The notes under the pieces: generated by a model
Seen by the model: the letters and a program-made list of their open reading frames with translations, nothing else
Database searches by the model: none
Told to the model about the DNA's origin: nothing
Part shown: one piece after another, positions 47,608 to 55,470 of the stretch
Layout of the letters: each line of letters opens with the position of its first letter
Position numbering within the stretch: position 1 is the first letter of the stretch
DNA from: an uncultured Gemmatimonadota bacterium
GTDB taxonomy: Bacteria; Latescibacterota; UBA2968; UBA8231
Length of the DNA stretch: 59,395 nucleotides
Direction of reading: 5' to 3'
NCBI GenBank assembly: GCA_903893785.1
Contig: CAITNQ010000199.1
Span: 1-59,395 of the forward strand
Program-made: the position numbers and the translations under genes

Positions 47608-48690
47608 GTGACCGAAACGGCTGCAGTCGCGACTGCTGACGCTCCCTTCCTGCGCGCCTGCCGGGGTGAGACCGGCCTGGGCACTCCGGTTTGGCTCATG
47701 CGCCAGGCGGGCCGCATCCTCCCACCGTACCGTCAGCTCCGCGAGCAGACGGGGTCGATCGCAACCCTGTTCGGAAACGCTGAGTTGGCAGCCCAAGTCA
47801 CGCTGATGCCGGTCGAGATGCTGGGCGTCGACGCCGCCATTCTGTTCACCGACCTGGTCACGCCCCTCGCCCCCATGGGTTGCCCCTTCGAGTACCGGCC
47901 CGGGCCCGTATTCACGCGCCCGGTGCGCAGCCGCCTGGAGGTGCTGGAGCTGCGCCCCCTCGAACCCGAGGCGCACCTGCCGTTCGTCCTCGAGGCAATC
48001 CGCCTGGTGCGCCGCGCCCTGCCGGCCTCGGTGCCGTTGATCGGCTATGCCGGTTCCCCGTTCACCTTGGCCACGTGGGCGGTGGAGGGTCGGGGCGGCA
48101 AGGAGTGGTCGGCCCTGCGGACCCTGTACTACCAGGACCCGGGCACGGCACAGCTCCTTGTCGATCGCCTCACCGATGCAACCATTGCGTTCCTGCGGGC
48201 CCAGATCGCCGCCGGGGCGCAGGCCGTGCAGGTCTTTGATACCTCGGTGGGCGTGCTGTCGCCGGCGGACTTCCGTCGTCTCGCCCTGCCCTGCCTGCAG
48301 CGGGTTTTTGCCGCGCTCGAGGGCCTTGGGGTGCCACGTCTGTATTTCCCCCTCGCCGGCGCCCATCTGATGCCCCTCCTGCCCCACGTCGGCGCCGACG
48401 TGTTCAGCCTCGACTGGCGGATCGACTTGGGCGACGCGTACGCGGCGCTTCCCGGCCACCCGCTGCAGGGCAACCTGGATCCGTGGGCATTGCTCGCGCC
48501 ACCGAGCGTGCTGGCGGCCGAAGCCCTCAAGGTCCTGCGCGCGGCAGCGGGACGACCTCACGTCTTCAACCTGGGCCACGGCGTGCTGCCGGAGACCCCG
48601 CTGGACCAGGTGCGTCGCTTGATCGACATCGTCCACGAGTACCGCGGCCCGGCAAGCGCCGGGGGTGATGGCGGCCATGAACGAGAATGA
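47608..48690 (+). CDS. hemE: Uroporphyrinogen decarboxylase
   Basis: 360 aa. Signatures: TPVWLMRQAGRILPPYRQLR, the acidic catalytic region AAILFTDLVTPLAPMG (usually FSDI), GYAGSPFTLATWAVEG and NLGHGVLPETPLDQV. Converts uroporphyrinogen III to coproporphyrinogen III. GTG 47608 has GAGG upstream. The C-terminus overlaps the next small gene. Confidence 0.95.
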   Translation: MTETAAVATADAPFLRACRGETGLGTPVWLMRQAGRILPPYRQLREQTGSIATLFGNAELAAQVTLMPVEMLGVDAAILFTDLVTPLAPMGCPFEYRPGPVFTRPVRSRLEVLELRPLEPEAHLPFVLEAIRLVRRALPASVPLIGYAGSPFTLATWAVEGRGGKEWSALRTLYYQDPGTAQLLVDRLTDATIAFLRAQIAAGAQAVQVFDTSVGVLSPADFRRLALPCLQRVFAALEGLGVPRLYFPLAGAHLMPLLPHVGADVFSLDWRIDLGDAYAALPGHPLQGNLDPWALLAPPSVLAAEALKVLRAAAGRPHVFNLGHGVLPETPLDQVRRLIDIVHEYRGPASAGGDGGHERE

Positions 48691-48904
48691 GCAGGGCCTG
48701 ACGCGCCGCCATACCTTCTTCTGCCTCAACCGGGCCCGTCACACAACGAGCGAACGGGTGGTTGAGGCAGTGCCGAAGGAAATCACGATTTTCGGCCGCA
48801 CCGTGCAGGGATGGCTGGTGACGACGGAGCAGACCGTCATCGACAAGGTCATCCCGCTGCACGAGTCCCTGGCCGGTGGTATGGTGCTGCACGACCCGGA
48901 GTGA
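48677..48904 (+). CDS. Small uncharacterised protein downstream of hemE
   Basis: 75 aa from ATG 48677 (GGGGG about 11 bases upstream; earlier in-frame starts at 48665/48668 are possible). It overlaps the hemE end by 14 bases in another frame, which argues for coupling. Contains FFCLNRARHTTSERVVEAVP and EITIFGRTVQGWLVTTEQTV. No family recognised; there is no membrane segment. Confidence 0.55.
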   Translation: MNENEQGLTRRHTFFCLNRARHTTSERVVEAVPKEITIFGRTVQGWLVTTEQTVIDKVIPLHESLAGGMVLHDPE

Positions 48905-48913
48905 GGTCGCGGG

Positions 48914-49402
48914 TCACTTCCAGGTCAGTGTGCCCCCTGCCCACGTGGCCACGACCCGCGGCGCGTCGCTCCAGTTCTTCCCGGGCACCAGGAAGCGTCC
49001 GCTCAGATCCTGCGCCGCCGTGAACTGCGGCGCCAGGGCCGGGAACTCGCGACCCAGCAGTTGCTGCAGTTGCTCGCCGATGCCTTCGGCGTGGTAGCGG
49101 AGCAGCTTCTCTGCTTCGGCTTTGGGCGCGGTCCCGCCGATGTGCTCCGCCAGACCGCTGCTGGCCAGGAACTCGAATGACACCGCGCCGTCGTCACCCA
49201 CCTCGAGGCGTACGCGGTAGGCCGGGTAACTGAGTTCGGCGGCCAGGACGCGGAGCTGCAGCCGGAGCCAGTCGACCTCGCGCACCTGCCGCTTGGCCGC
49301 CAGGTCACCGGCCACCAGGCGGGCGCCGGCCAGGCTCGGCAGGGCCGTAGCCATGGCCACCAGGACGGCGATGCGACGAAGGCTGCCGCTGTGCTTGACC
49401 AT
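48914..49402 (-). CDS. Exported protein of unknown function
   Basis: 162 aa from ATG 49402. N-terminal signal peptide (about 8-27, RRIAVLVAMATALPSLAGA). The remainder is mixed alpha/beta (LQLRVLAAELSYPAYRVRLE, ending GGTLTWK). No family recognised. Its stop is 10 bases from the convergent stop at 48904, and it starts 42 bases after the UvrA-like gene. Confidence 0.55.
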   Translation of the reverse strand: MVKHSGSLRRIAVLVAMATALPSLAGARLVAGDLAAKRQVREVDWLRLQLRVLAAELSYPAYRVRLEVGDDGAVSFEFLASSGLAEHIGGTAPKAEAEKLLRYHAEGIGEQLQQLLGREFPALAPQFTAAQDLSGRFLVPGKNWSDAPRVVATWAGGTLTWK

Positions 49403-49443
49403 CTTCCCATGTCTCCTTGTCAGGCCCGGCGACCCGGGCTCGG

Positions 49444-51801
49444 TTACCGGCGGCGTACGCCGTCGGGTGGCGCCGCCGCCTCGGCGGTCGGGCCAGCGTA
49501 GACGATCCGGCCCCCGTCGGGACCCACGCCGGGGCCCATCCTTACTTCCCAGGTGGCCAGGGCGCACAGCTGTGGGTGATTGTCGGCGACCACCACCGTG
49601 GCCCCCGCGACCACCAGGGCGCGAAGGGCCGCCGCCAGGTGGCCGAGGTCATCGGGCGCATCCGAACCCGCCGGCCGGTCGACGAGGAACAGATCGCGGT
49701 CCCGCGCCCGCGGTATTTCCACCGCCAGGCGCAGGCGCAGGTCTTCACCGGGTTCCAGGCGACCGCACGGGTGCCCCAGCGACCGGGAACCCAGACCGCA
49801 CCGGTGCGCCGCCTGGAGTACCGTCCGGATCGCCGGATCGGCGGCCAGCCGGTCGCCGGCTTGGTCCACGGTCAATGCCAGCAGGTCTGCCAGGTTCAGG
49901 CCGTGCCAAGTGATGGCCAGGGCGTCGCCGCGGAAGCGCTCGCCGCTGCATTCCGGACAGGGCTCCTGCAGGTCTTCAAGGAGCCCCAAATCCAGGTGCA
50001 GAGCCCCCCGGCCCTCGCATTCCGGGCAGCGGCCCCCAGCCCGGTCCAGGCGGAACCAGGCCGGGGGAAGGCCGCGTTGGGCGGCCACGGGCGTCTCTGC
50101 ATACAGGCGGCAGACGCGATCGAACAGGCCCAGAGCGTCCAGTAGCGTCTGGTCCGGATCACGTGGCTGGTCTCTCACCTCGACCACGCGCGACACCCCG
50201 CGATGGCCCCGATAGGTCAGCGTCGCGGTGGCCGGGGTACGGCTGCGGGCTGTGGCCCCGGCCAGGAGTGCCAGGAACGACGACTTGCCCGATCCAGAGG
50301 GACCGGTCAGGCAGGTTGCGGCCGCCAACGGCAGTTCGACCTGAACCGCCGCCAAAGGGGCAACGGCCGGACTGGTTAGCACGAGCCAGGGCCCCGGTCG
50401 GGCGGTGGGTGATGCGGACGGCCCCACTGCCGCCAACGGCGGCGGTGGGGCCAGGGCCCCGTGGACGAAGTGGAGGCGGTGGTCCGCCGCCGCGATCACC
50501 TCCGGATGGTGGTCAAGAGCGAGTACGGTGTTGCCCCGCGCCACTAGTTGCCGCAAGGCCAGAACCCAGGGGTGGGCTTCCCCGGGCCCTGCCGCAGCCG
50601 CGACGCCATCGATGACGTAGAGGAGCCCGGACAGGCCTGTGCCCAGGCAGCCGACCAGCATCAACCGCTGCCGTTCACCATCCGACAGGCGGGTGGTCGG
50701 ATCCCCCAGGCAGAGGTAGCCCAGACCCATCTGGGTGGCCAGGACCGCGGGCTGCGACAGCGCTTGGCCGGCTCGGCCGTCGTCCGAAGCACTGCCGCTC
50801 AGCCAGGCGCTGAGCCGGTCCAGCCGCATTGCGGCCAAGTCACCGATCCGCTGATCGGCGATGATGGCTTCCCCAACCAGGGGCAAAGGTCGGCTGGTTA
50901 TGGCGGCGAAATCGTCAAGGGTGGGTAGTTCGTGGCGGGCGCCGCACCCTTCGCAGGTCAAGTCGTGGTTGGCGCTGAACTCGGGCCCGTCAGGCGCTGC
51001 GGCGAGGACACAGTCGCCTCGACCGATGGCCCTTGCCTGGCGTATTGCCTCCAGCAGGCGCGTGCGCTGGTCAGTCCTGGCGGACACGCGGTCCACCACC
51101 ACCTCGACGGTGCCGGTGGCCGCCGAGGCGGCGTCGACAGGCGCCTCTCCATCCAGCCGGAGCCAGGTGGTTCCGCGTCGCAGGCGGACGAATCCGGCCC
51201 GCCGCAGTTCGGCGAAGACACCCTGGGGATCGGTGGCGGCGGCCAGCGCCAACGGCGCCAGCACGGTAACCTGCCGTTCGGGCAGACGAACGAAAGCAGC
51301 GTCAACGGCCTGCTCGGGGGTGTAACTGCGGCACGCCCCGCCGCAGTCCGGACAGCGGATCTGCGCCCTAGCCTGGAGCCAGCCAGCCAAGGCTACGTCC
51401 AGGCCCAGGGCCGCGGCAACCGTGGGGCGGGGTCGCCAGGCGCGCTCCTGGCGGCCGTCCAGGTGTACCGCCGGCGGCAGGCCAATGATCTCGTCGACGC
51501 GCACGCGATTCATGCCGCCGAGCCCCTCGCGTTCCGCCGGCGACAGCGCCAGCAGGTAACGACGCCGGCTTTCGGCGGTCACGACATCGACTGCGAAGGC
51601 CCGGCTGCCCGACCCGCAGTTACCCGTGATGGCGATCAGGCGTCCCAGGGGAAGGTCGACATCCACCTGTTGCAGGGGCGGTTCAGACGCCCCGCGCACG
51701 ACGACGGACCGCAGCAGGTTGGCCGCCCCGTCCAGTGGCTGGCCGGGAGGCCGGCCCGCCGGTGCAGACCGGACTCCGCCAGTGACCCCCGGGGTTCCCA
51801 T
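49444..51801 (-). CDS. UvrA-like ABC protein with degenerate ATPase sites
   Basis: 785 aa, shorter than UvrA (about 940). The UvrA layout is clear: two ABC halves, zinc finger CPEC-x23-CPEC at 592-618, MGLGYLCLGDPTTRLSDGERQR and RCGLGSRSLGHPCGRLEP. But the first Walker A is GNCGSGSR (lysine lost; residues 60-67), the second is intact (GPSGSGKSS, 500-508), and both Walker B ends lack the catalytic Glu: VIDGVA (397) and LVDRPA (706). Second signature LEPGEDLR departs from LSGGEAQR. Likely a DNA-binding pseudo-ATPase or an altered repair/resistance protein. A standard uvrA is not in the window. Confidence 0.85.
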   Translation of the reverse strand: MGTPGVTGGVRSAPAGRPPGQPLDGAANLLRSVVVRGASEPPLQQVDVDLPLGRLIAITGNCGSGSRAFAVDVVTAESRRRYLLALSPAEREGLGGMNRVRVDEIIGLPPAVHLDGRQERAWRPRPTVAAALGLDVALAGWLQARAQIRCPDCGGACRSYTPEQAVDAAFVRLPERQVTVLAPLALAAATDPQGVFAELRRAGFVRLRRGTTWLRLDGEAPVDAASAATGTVEVVVDRVSARTDQRTRLLEAIRQARAIGRGDCVLAAAPDGPEFSANHDLTCEGCGARHELPTLDDFAAITSRPLPLVGEAIIADQRIGDLAAMRLDRLSAWLSGSASDDGRAGQALSQPAVLATQMGLGYLCLGDPTTRLSDGERQRLMLVGCLGTGLSGLLYVIDGVAAAAGPGEAHPWVLALRQLVARGNTVLALDHHPEVIAAADHRLHFVHGALAPPPPLAAVGPSASPTARPGPWLVLTSPAVAPLAAVQVELPLAAATCLTGPSGSGKSSFLALLAGATARSRTPATATLTYRGHRGVSRVVEVRDQPRDPDQTLLDALGLFDRVCRLYAETPVAAQRGLPPAWFRLDRAGGRCPECEGRGALHLDLGLLEDLQEPCPECSGERFRGDALAITWHGLNLADLLALTVDQAGDRLAADPAIRTVLQAAHRCGLGSRSLGHPCGRLEPGEDLRLRLAVEIPRARDRDLFLVDRPAGSDAPDDLGHLAAALRALVVAGATVVVADNHPQLCALATWEVRMGPGVGPDGGRIVYAGPTAEAAAPPDGVRRR

Positions 51802-51813
51802 GGCGGGACCGCG

Positions 51814-52656
51814 TCAGGCCAGGAAGGGGTTGTGCTGCAGTTCCTCACCGGCGGTGGTTGCCGGTCCGTGGCCAGGGAACACACAGGCGGTATCCGCCAG
51901 GCTGGTCAGGCCAGCGCGAACGCCGTCCCGCAGACGGGCGTAGTCGCGGCGGCAGGAAGTCCTGCCCATGCTCCCCGCGAACACCGCATCGCCGACCCAT
52001 GCGGCCTGCGGGTGGACCAGCCAGATCCCGCCTTCAGTGTGTCCCGGCACCGCGCGTACCCTCAGCGTCTGCGTGCCGACGGTGAACTCCTGCCCGTCGG
52101 CGGCGACGCCTTGCACCCACTCGCGCAAAGGGCCCAGAGCATGCAGGTCACCGGCGCTGATGTGCGCCGAGGCACCGGTGGCGCGGCACACCTCGGCCAG
52201 AGCGCCGGTATGGTCGTGGTGGCCGTGGGTCAGCACGACGCATCGCACGCTCGCCGACGCCTCGGCAATGGCCGCCAAGATCGCCGGCGCATCCGCTCCG
52301 GGATCGACCAGGATCGCGGCCGTTGACACGCGGTCCATGACCATATAGCCGTTGACCGCGTACCCCTGCCGAAGCTCCAGCATGGTGACGCGCAGATCGG
52401 TTAACGGGCGCCCGTTGGGATGCCGGGGGGAGAAGCTTCCGCGGGCCGCGCCGACCAACTGCTCCGGACCCAGGCCCAGGGGGGGCGCCAGGGATGCCAC
52501 CACGTCGGCCGGCGGCACCCATTGGCACCGTTCGGCCCGCTCCAATGCTTCGGGCGACAGCCCGGCCGCGGCGGCCACGGCGGCCAGTTCCAGTTCCTGG
52601 CCGCGCCGGGCCTTGCCGAGAATGTCGCCTAACTCGTCCTCCAGAACCGCAGGCAT
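51814..52656 (-). CDS. HTH-metallo-beta-lactamase fusion
   Basis: 280 aa. Residues about 7-75 resemble an XRE-type helix-turn-helix (LGDILGKARRGQELELAAVA with LSPEALERAERCQWVPPADV). Residues about 88-280 are a glyoxalase-II-like fold with the zinc motif VLTHGHHDHTGALAEV and later VPGHTEGGIWL and VFPGHGPATT. The pairing suggests a metabolite-sensing or transcription-linked hydrolase. Stop is 13 bases before the UvrA-like start. Confidence 0.82.
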   Translation of the reverse strand: MPAVLEDELGDILGKARRGQELELAAVAAAAGLSPEALERAERCQWVPPADVVASLAPPLGLGPEQLVGAARGSFSPRHPNGRPLTDLRVTMLELRQGYAVNGYMVMDRVSTAAILVDPGADAPAILAAIAEASASVRCVVLTHGHHDHTGALAEVCRATGASAHISAGDLHALGPLREWVQGVAADGQEFTVGTQTLRVRAVPGHTEGGIWLVHPQAAWVGDAVFAGSMGRTSCRRDYARLRDGVRAGLTSLADTACVFPGHGPATTAGEELQHNPFLA

Positions 52657-52672
52657 GCTGGCGCAGTACCGG

Positions 52673-53326
52673 TCAGGGACGGAGCGACCCGATGAATTCG
52701 GCGAAGCCGTCGGACCAATGGGCCACGGTGCTGCGCGGCCCAGTCAGCTTGTAGAAATAGACGCCACCAGGGGCTTCCACTACGGCTCCCAGCATGCGGT
52801 AGTCTGCCTGGGGTTCCGCCTGACCACCCGCTCCCATTCCCCCATTGTATGTGCCCTCGATATCGACCAGGGTCACCGCCATGCCCTGCACCGTGCGCGT
52901 CGATTTCCGGGCCTTAGCCTGGGTGTCCGAGCCATCGGGTTGGGTGAACTGCGAAATCCAGCGCTGGATGTTGGCGTCCACGCCGCCGCCCTGGTTGGGG
53001 CCGAAATGGAACACGGCGAGGACCGCGTCGGTCGCCCCGGCCGGATACCCGGGCAGGGCATACTCGGCTAGCCGCATGGAACTGCTCGGTTTCACGGCAC
53101 GCCACTCGGCCGGCGCTCTGCCGGCCAGGCCGCCCAGGTCACCCGGCGCCGCGGCTGCTGCGCCTCCCATGGCACCCACGGGTGGGTGGCCGGCAGGCAT
53201 CGGGGGCGCTTCCTCCACCGGCCGCAGACCCTTCTCCGCCGCTGCCTGCTGGGGCGGTTGATCGCTGGCGTTCTGACCACATCCTGCCGCCAGTAAGAGC
53301 AAACAGATGCCGCTGACAATACGCAT
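52673..53326 (-). CDS. Predicted lipoprotein
   Basis: 217 aa from ATG 53326 with AGGAGG upstream. Signal plus lipobox LLLLAAGC (Cys about 16). A Gln/Ala/Pro/Gly-rich linker follows, then a globular domain (about 75-215) containing VFHFGPNQGGGVDANIQRWI and GGVYFYKLTGPRSTVAHW. No family recognised with confidence. Own -10 box at 53369-53374. Confidence 0.7.
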   Translation of the reverse strand: MRIVSGICLLLLAAGCGQNASDQPPQQAAAEKGLRPVEEAPPMPAGHPPVGAMGGAAAAAPGDLGGLAGRAPAEWRAVKPSSSMRLAEYALPGYPAGATDAVLAVFHFGPNQGGGVDANIQRWISQFTQPDGSDTQAKARKSTRTVQGMAVTLVDIEGTYNGGMGAGGQAEPQADYRMLGAVVEAPGGVYFYKLTGPRSTVAHWSDGFAEFIGSLRP

Positions 53327-53368
53327 TAGGTCCTCCTGGAAGTGCCGCACGGGACGGGTTAGGCAGTG

Positions 53369-53374
53369 AATATA
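53369..53374 (-). promoter_or_regulatory. TATATT -10 box for the lipoprotein gene
   Basis: Minus-strand TATATT 43 bases before ATG 53326, in the 83-bp gap after the cobalamin adenosyltransferase. There is no convincing -35. Confidence 0.45.
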
Positions 53375-53409
53375 GCCACCCGGCGCCCGACGGCCAGCCA
53401 CCCGGGGCT

Positions 53410-53991
53410 TCAGGCTTCGTCGCGCCCTTGGCCGGGCACCCACAGGACATCGCCGCCACGGCCGACGTTGGCCTCCCGCGCGAGGACGAAAAGCAGGTCA
53501 GACAGGCGGTTCAGGTAGACCATCACCTGGGGGTTGACGCGCTCTTGGGCGGCCAACGCCCAACACCGTCTCTCGGCCCGACGGCAGACCGTGCGGGCCA
53601 GGTGGAGCCACGCGGCCGCCATGGACCCCCCCGGCAGGACGAAGGAGCGGAGCGTCCCCAGATCGGCGTTGACCCGGTCAATGTCGCCCTCCAACCGTGC
53701 CGCCTGGTGGGCGGTGATCCGCAGCGCGGACGCCCCCGTTTCGTCGTCCGACAGCGGCCGACACAGGTCAGCCCCCACGTCGAACAGGTCGTTCTGCACC
53801 CGCTGTAGCACCGGGTCTGCCGCGGCGGCAAGCCCTCCCTGGGCGCGTGCCAGACCGATGATGGAATTCAGCTCATCCACGGTACCGTACGCTTCGACGC
53901 GGGTGTCGGTCTTGGGGACTGTCGCGCCATTGCCCAGGCGTGTCTGGCCGCCATCACCGGTGCGGGTGTAGATGCGCGAGAGTGTTACCAT
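53410..53991 (-). CDS. Cob(I)alamin adenosyltransferase, PduO type (ATR)
   Basis: 193 aa. Makes adenosylcobalamin from cob(I)alamin and ATP. Motifs: N-terminal IYTRTGDGGQTRLGNG, DTRVEAYGTVDELNS, FVLPGGSMAAAWLHLARTVC and VMVYLNRLSDLLFVLARE, all family signatures. GGAGG lies five bases before ATG 53991. Third gene of the riboswitch-led operon, 57 bases after the propeller gene. Confidence 0.94.
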   Translation of the reverse strand: MVTLSRIYTRTGDGGQTRLGNGATVPKTDTRVEAYGTVDELNSIIGLARAQGGLAAAADPVLQRVQNDLFDVGADLCRPLSDDETGASALRITAHQAARLEGDIDRVNADLGTLRSFVLPGGSMAAAWLHLARTVCRRAERRCWALAAQERVNPQVMVYLNRLSDLLFVLAREANVGRGGDVLWVPGQGRDEA

Positions 53992-54048
53992 AGGGCCTCC
54001 TGCAGCCGGGTCCGGGTGGCGGACGTCGGTCCGCCACCCGCGTGGGCG

Positions 54049-55470
54049 TCACTCCAGTACGGTGACCTTGCGCGCCAGGCGCTCGGCGCCGACGACCAGT
54101 TCCACGAGGTACGTGCCGTTGCCGACCCGGGCGCCTTGAGCGTCCCGACCGTCCCATGTGAGTTGGTGCACGCCGGGCGCCAGGGCACCGTCGGCGAGGA
54201 CCCGGACCACCTGCCCGAGCGCGTCGCGAACCAACAGGCGCGCGCCGGACCCGTTGACCGCGAAAGGCAGGACGACGCTGCCATTGAATGGGTTGGGGTA
54301 GCCTGCGCCCAGGTAAGCCTGTCCGGGCAGGGCCGCCGCGGCTTCCTCGCGTACCGCCGTCTGCACCTGCACCTCGGTCAGCACGGCCAGCGCCACGGGG
54401 GGCAGGCCCACGCTCACTGGACCCGCCAGCAGGGCCCCGGTGGCGGCGTCGTAGAAGAGCACGCCGGCGGCGTTGGGGTCGGCGTAGGTGCCGCGGTCGG
54501 CAACGATCAGGCGCGTACCGTCGAACGCCATGTCGGGGGTGTAGCCACCTGAGTGGCCGGCCAGCGGCGGTCCCACGGTGCCGTCAAGCAGGTCGATGGG
54601 GACCACGCTGTTGCGGTAGCTGGCGTCCGAGACGATCGCGTAGCCGCGCCGGGAAGACACCATGACCAGCGAGGTGAGGTCGCCGCCCAGGGCGGCTTCG
54701 GTGACCCGCAGCCCCGTACTAGTCCCCTGAGTCAGGTCCAGCACCTCGACACCACCGCTCTGGTCGCCGAAGAAGGCCGACCCGCCAACGACTAGTTTGC
54801 CGCCAATGGCCGTCAGCGAGATGGGGTTGGCGGCGGTCAACGCCAGGCCCTGGAGACCATCAACGGCGGGGTTCATGTCCACCAGGGCATCGGTGGCCGT
54901 GTCGATGACCGCGAGTACGCTGCCCGTGGTTGGGCCCCAGCTGCCGTTGCGGTCGAGGCGTTGGCAGGCCACGTAGAGACGCGAACCGACAATCTGCATG
55001 TCGGCTGCCTCGGGAATGCCGTCGGCGTCAGCCAGCGGTGTCAGGTCGATCTCGCCTCGCGACTCGCCGTTGCTCGGATCCACGACGAGGAGACGCGGCG
55101 ACTCCAGGCGGGACACATAGGCCTTGGACGGACCCGCGAACGCAATGTCCTGGGGGTTACTGCCGTTACCCACCGAGAACTGGCGCACGGGCACCTCGGG
55201 GGCGGCGGGGTCGACGACCAACACATTGTCCTGACCCAGTCGGTTGAGCACCCAGACCAACCCGTCGTGATAGCGGACGGCTACATCGCTGTGGATCAGC
55301 AGCAGGTTGGTCCGTGGTTGGGCAGCCCCGGGGGCGAAACTTGCCAGGCTGCCGGTCTGGAAGTCGCTGGTGGCGACCATTAGTCCGGGCTGCGCGTGGC
55401 CCGGCAGCGCAAGTGCGACGGTAACCGCCAGGGCGGCGGCAGTACGGCCCCAACAGGTGGCGATGTTCAC
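54049..55470 (-). CDS. Secreted beta-propeller with C-terminal FlgD/T9SS-like sorting domain (BtuG-like position)
   Basis: 473 aa from GTG 55470, overlapping the receptor stop by four bases (GTGA). Signal peptide about 8-27 (RTAAALAVTVALALPGHAQP), then YncE-like propeller repeats (SNPQDIAFAGPSKAYVSRLE, GSRLYVACQRLDRNGSWGPT). The last 85 residues start YPNPFNGSVVLPFAVNGSGA and have the FlgD-like/type IX secretion C-terminal layout. In Bacteroides, BtuG is a surface beta-propeller encoded next to BtuB that binds B12 tightly. Here a C-terminal sorting domain would replace BtuG's lipid anchor. Function inferred from position only. Confidence 0.8.
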   Translation of the reverse strand: MNIATCWGRTAAALAVTVALALPGHAQPGLMVATSDFQTGSLASFAPGAAQPRTNLLLIHSDVAVRYHDGLVWVLNRLGQDNVLVVDPAAPEVPVRQFSVGNGSNPQDIAFAGPSKAYVSRLESPRLLVVDPSNGESRGEIDLTPLADADGIPEAADMQIVGSRLYVACQRLDRNGSWGPTTGSVLAVIDTATDALVDMNPAVDGLQGLALTAANPISLTAIGGKLVVGGSAFFGDQSGGVEVLDLTQGTSTGLRVTEAALGGDLTSLVMVSSRRGYAIVSDASYRNSVVPIDLLDGTVGPPLAGHSGGYTPDMAFDGTRLIVADRGTYADPNAAGVLFYDAATGALLAGPVSVGLPPVALAVLTEVQVQTAVREEAAAALPGQAYLGAGYPNPFNGSVVLPFAVNGSGARLLVRDALGQVVRVLADGALAPGVHQLTWDGRDAQGARVGNGTYLVELVVGAERLARKVTVLE

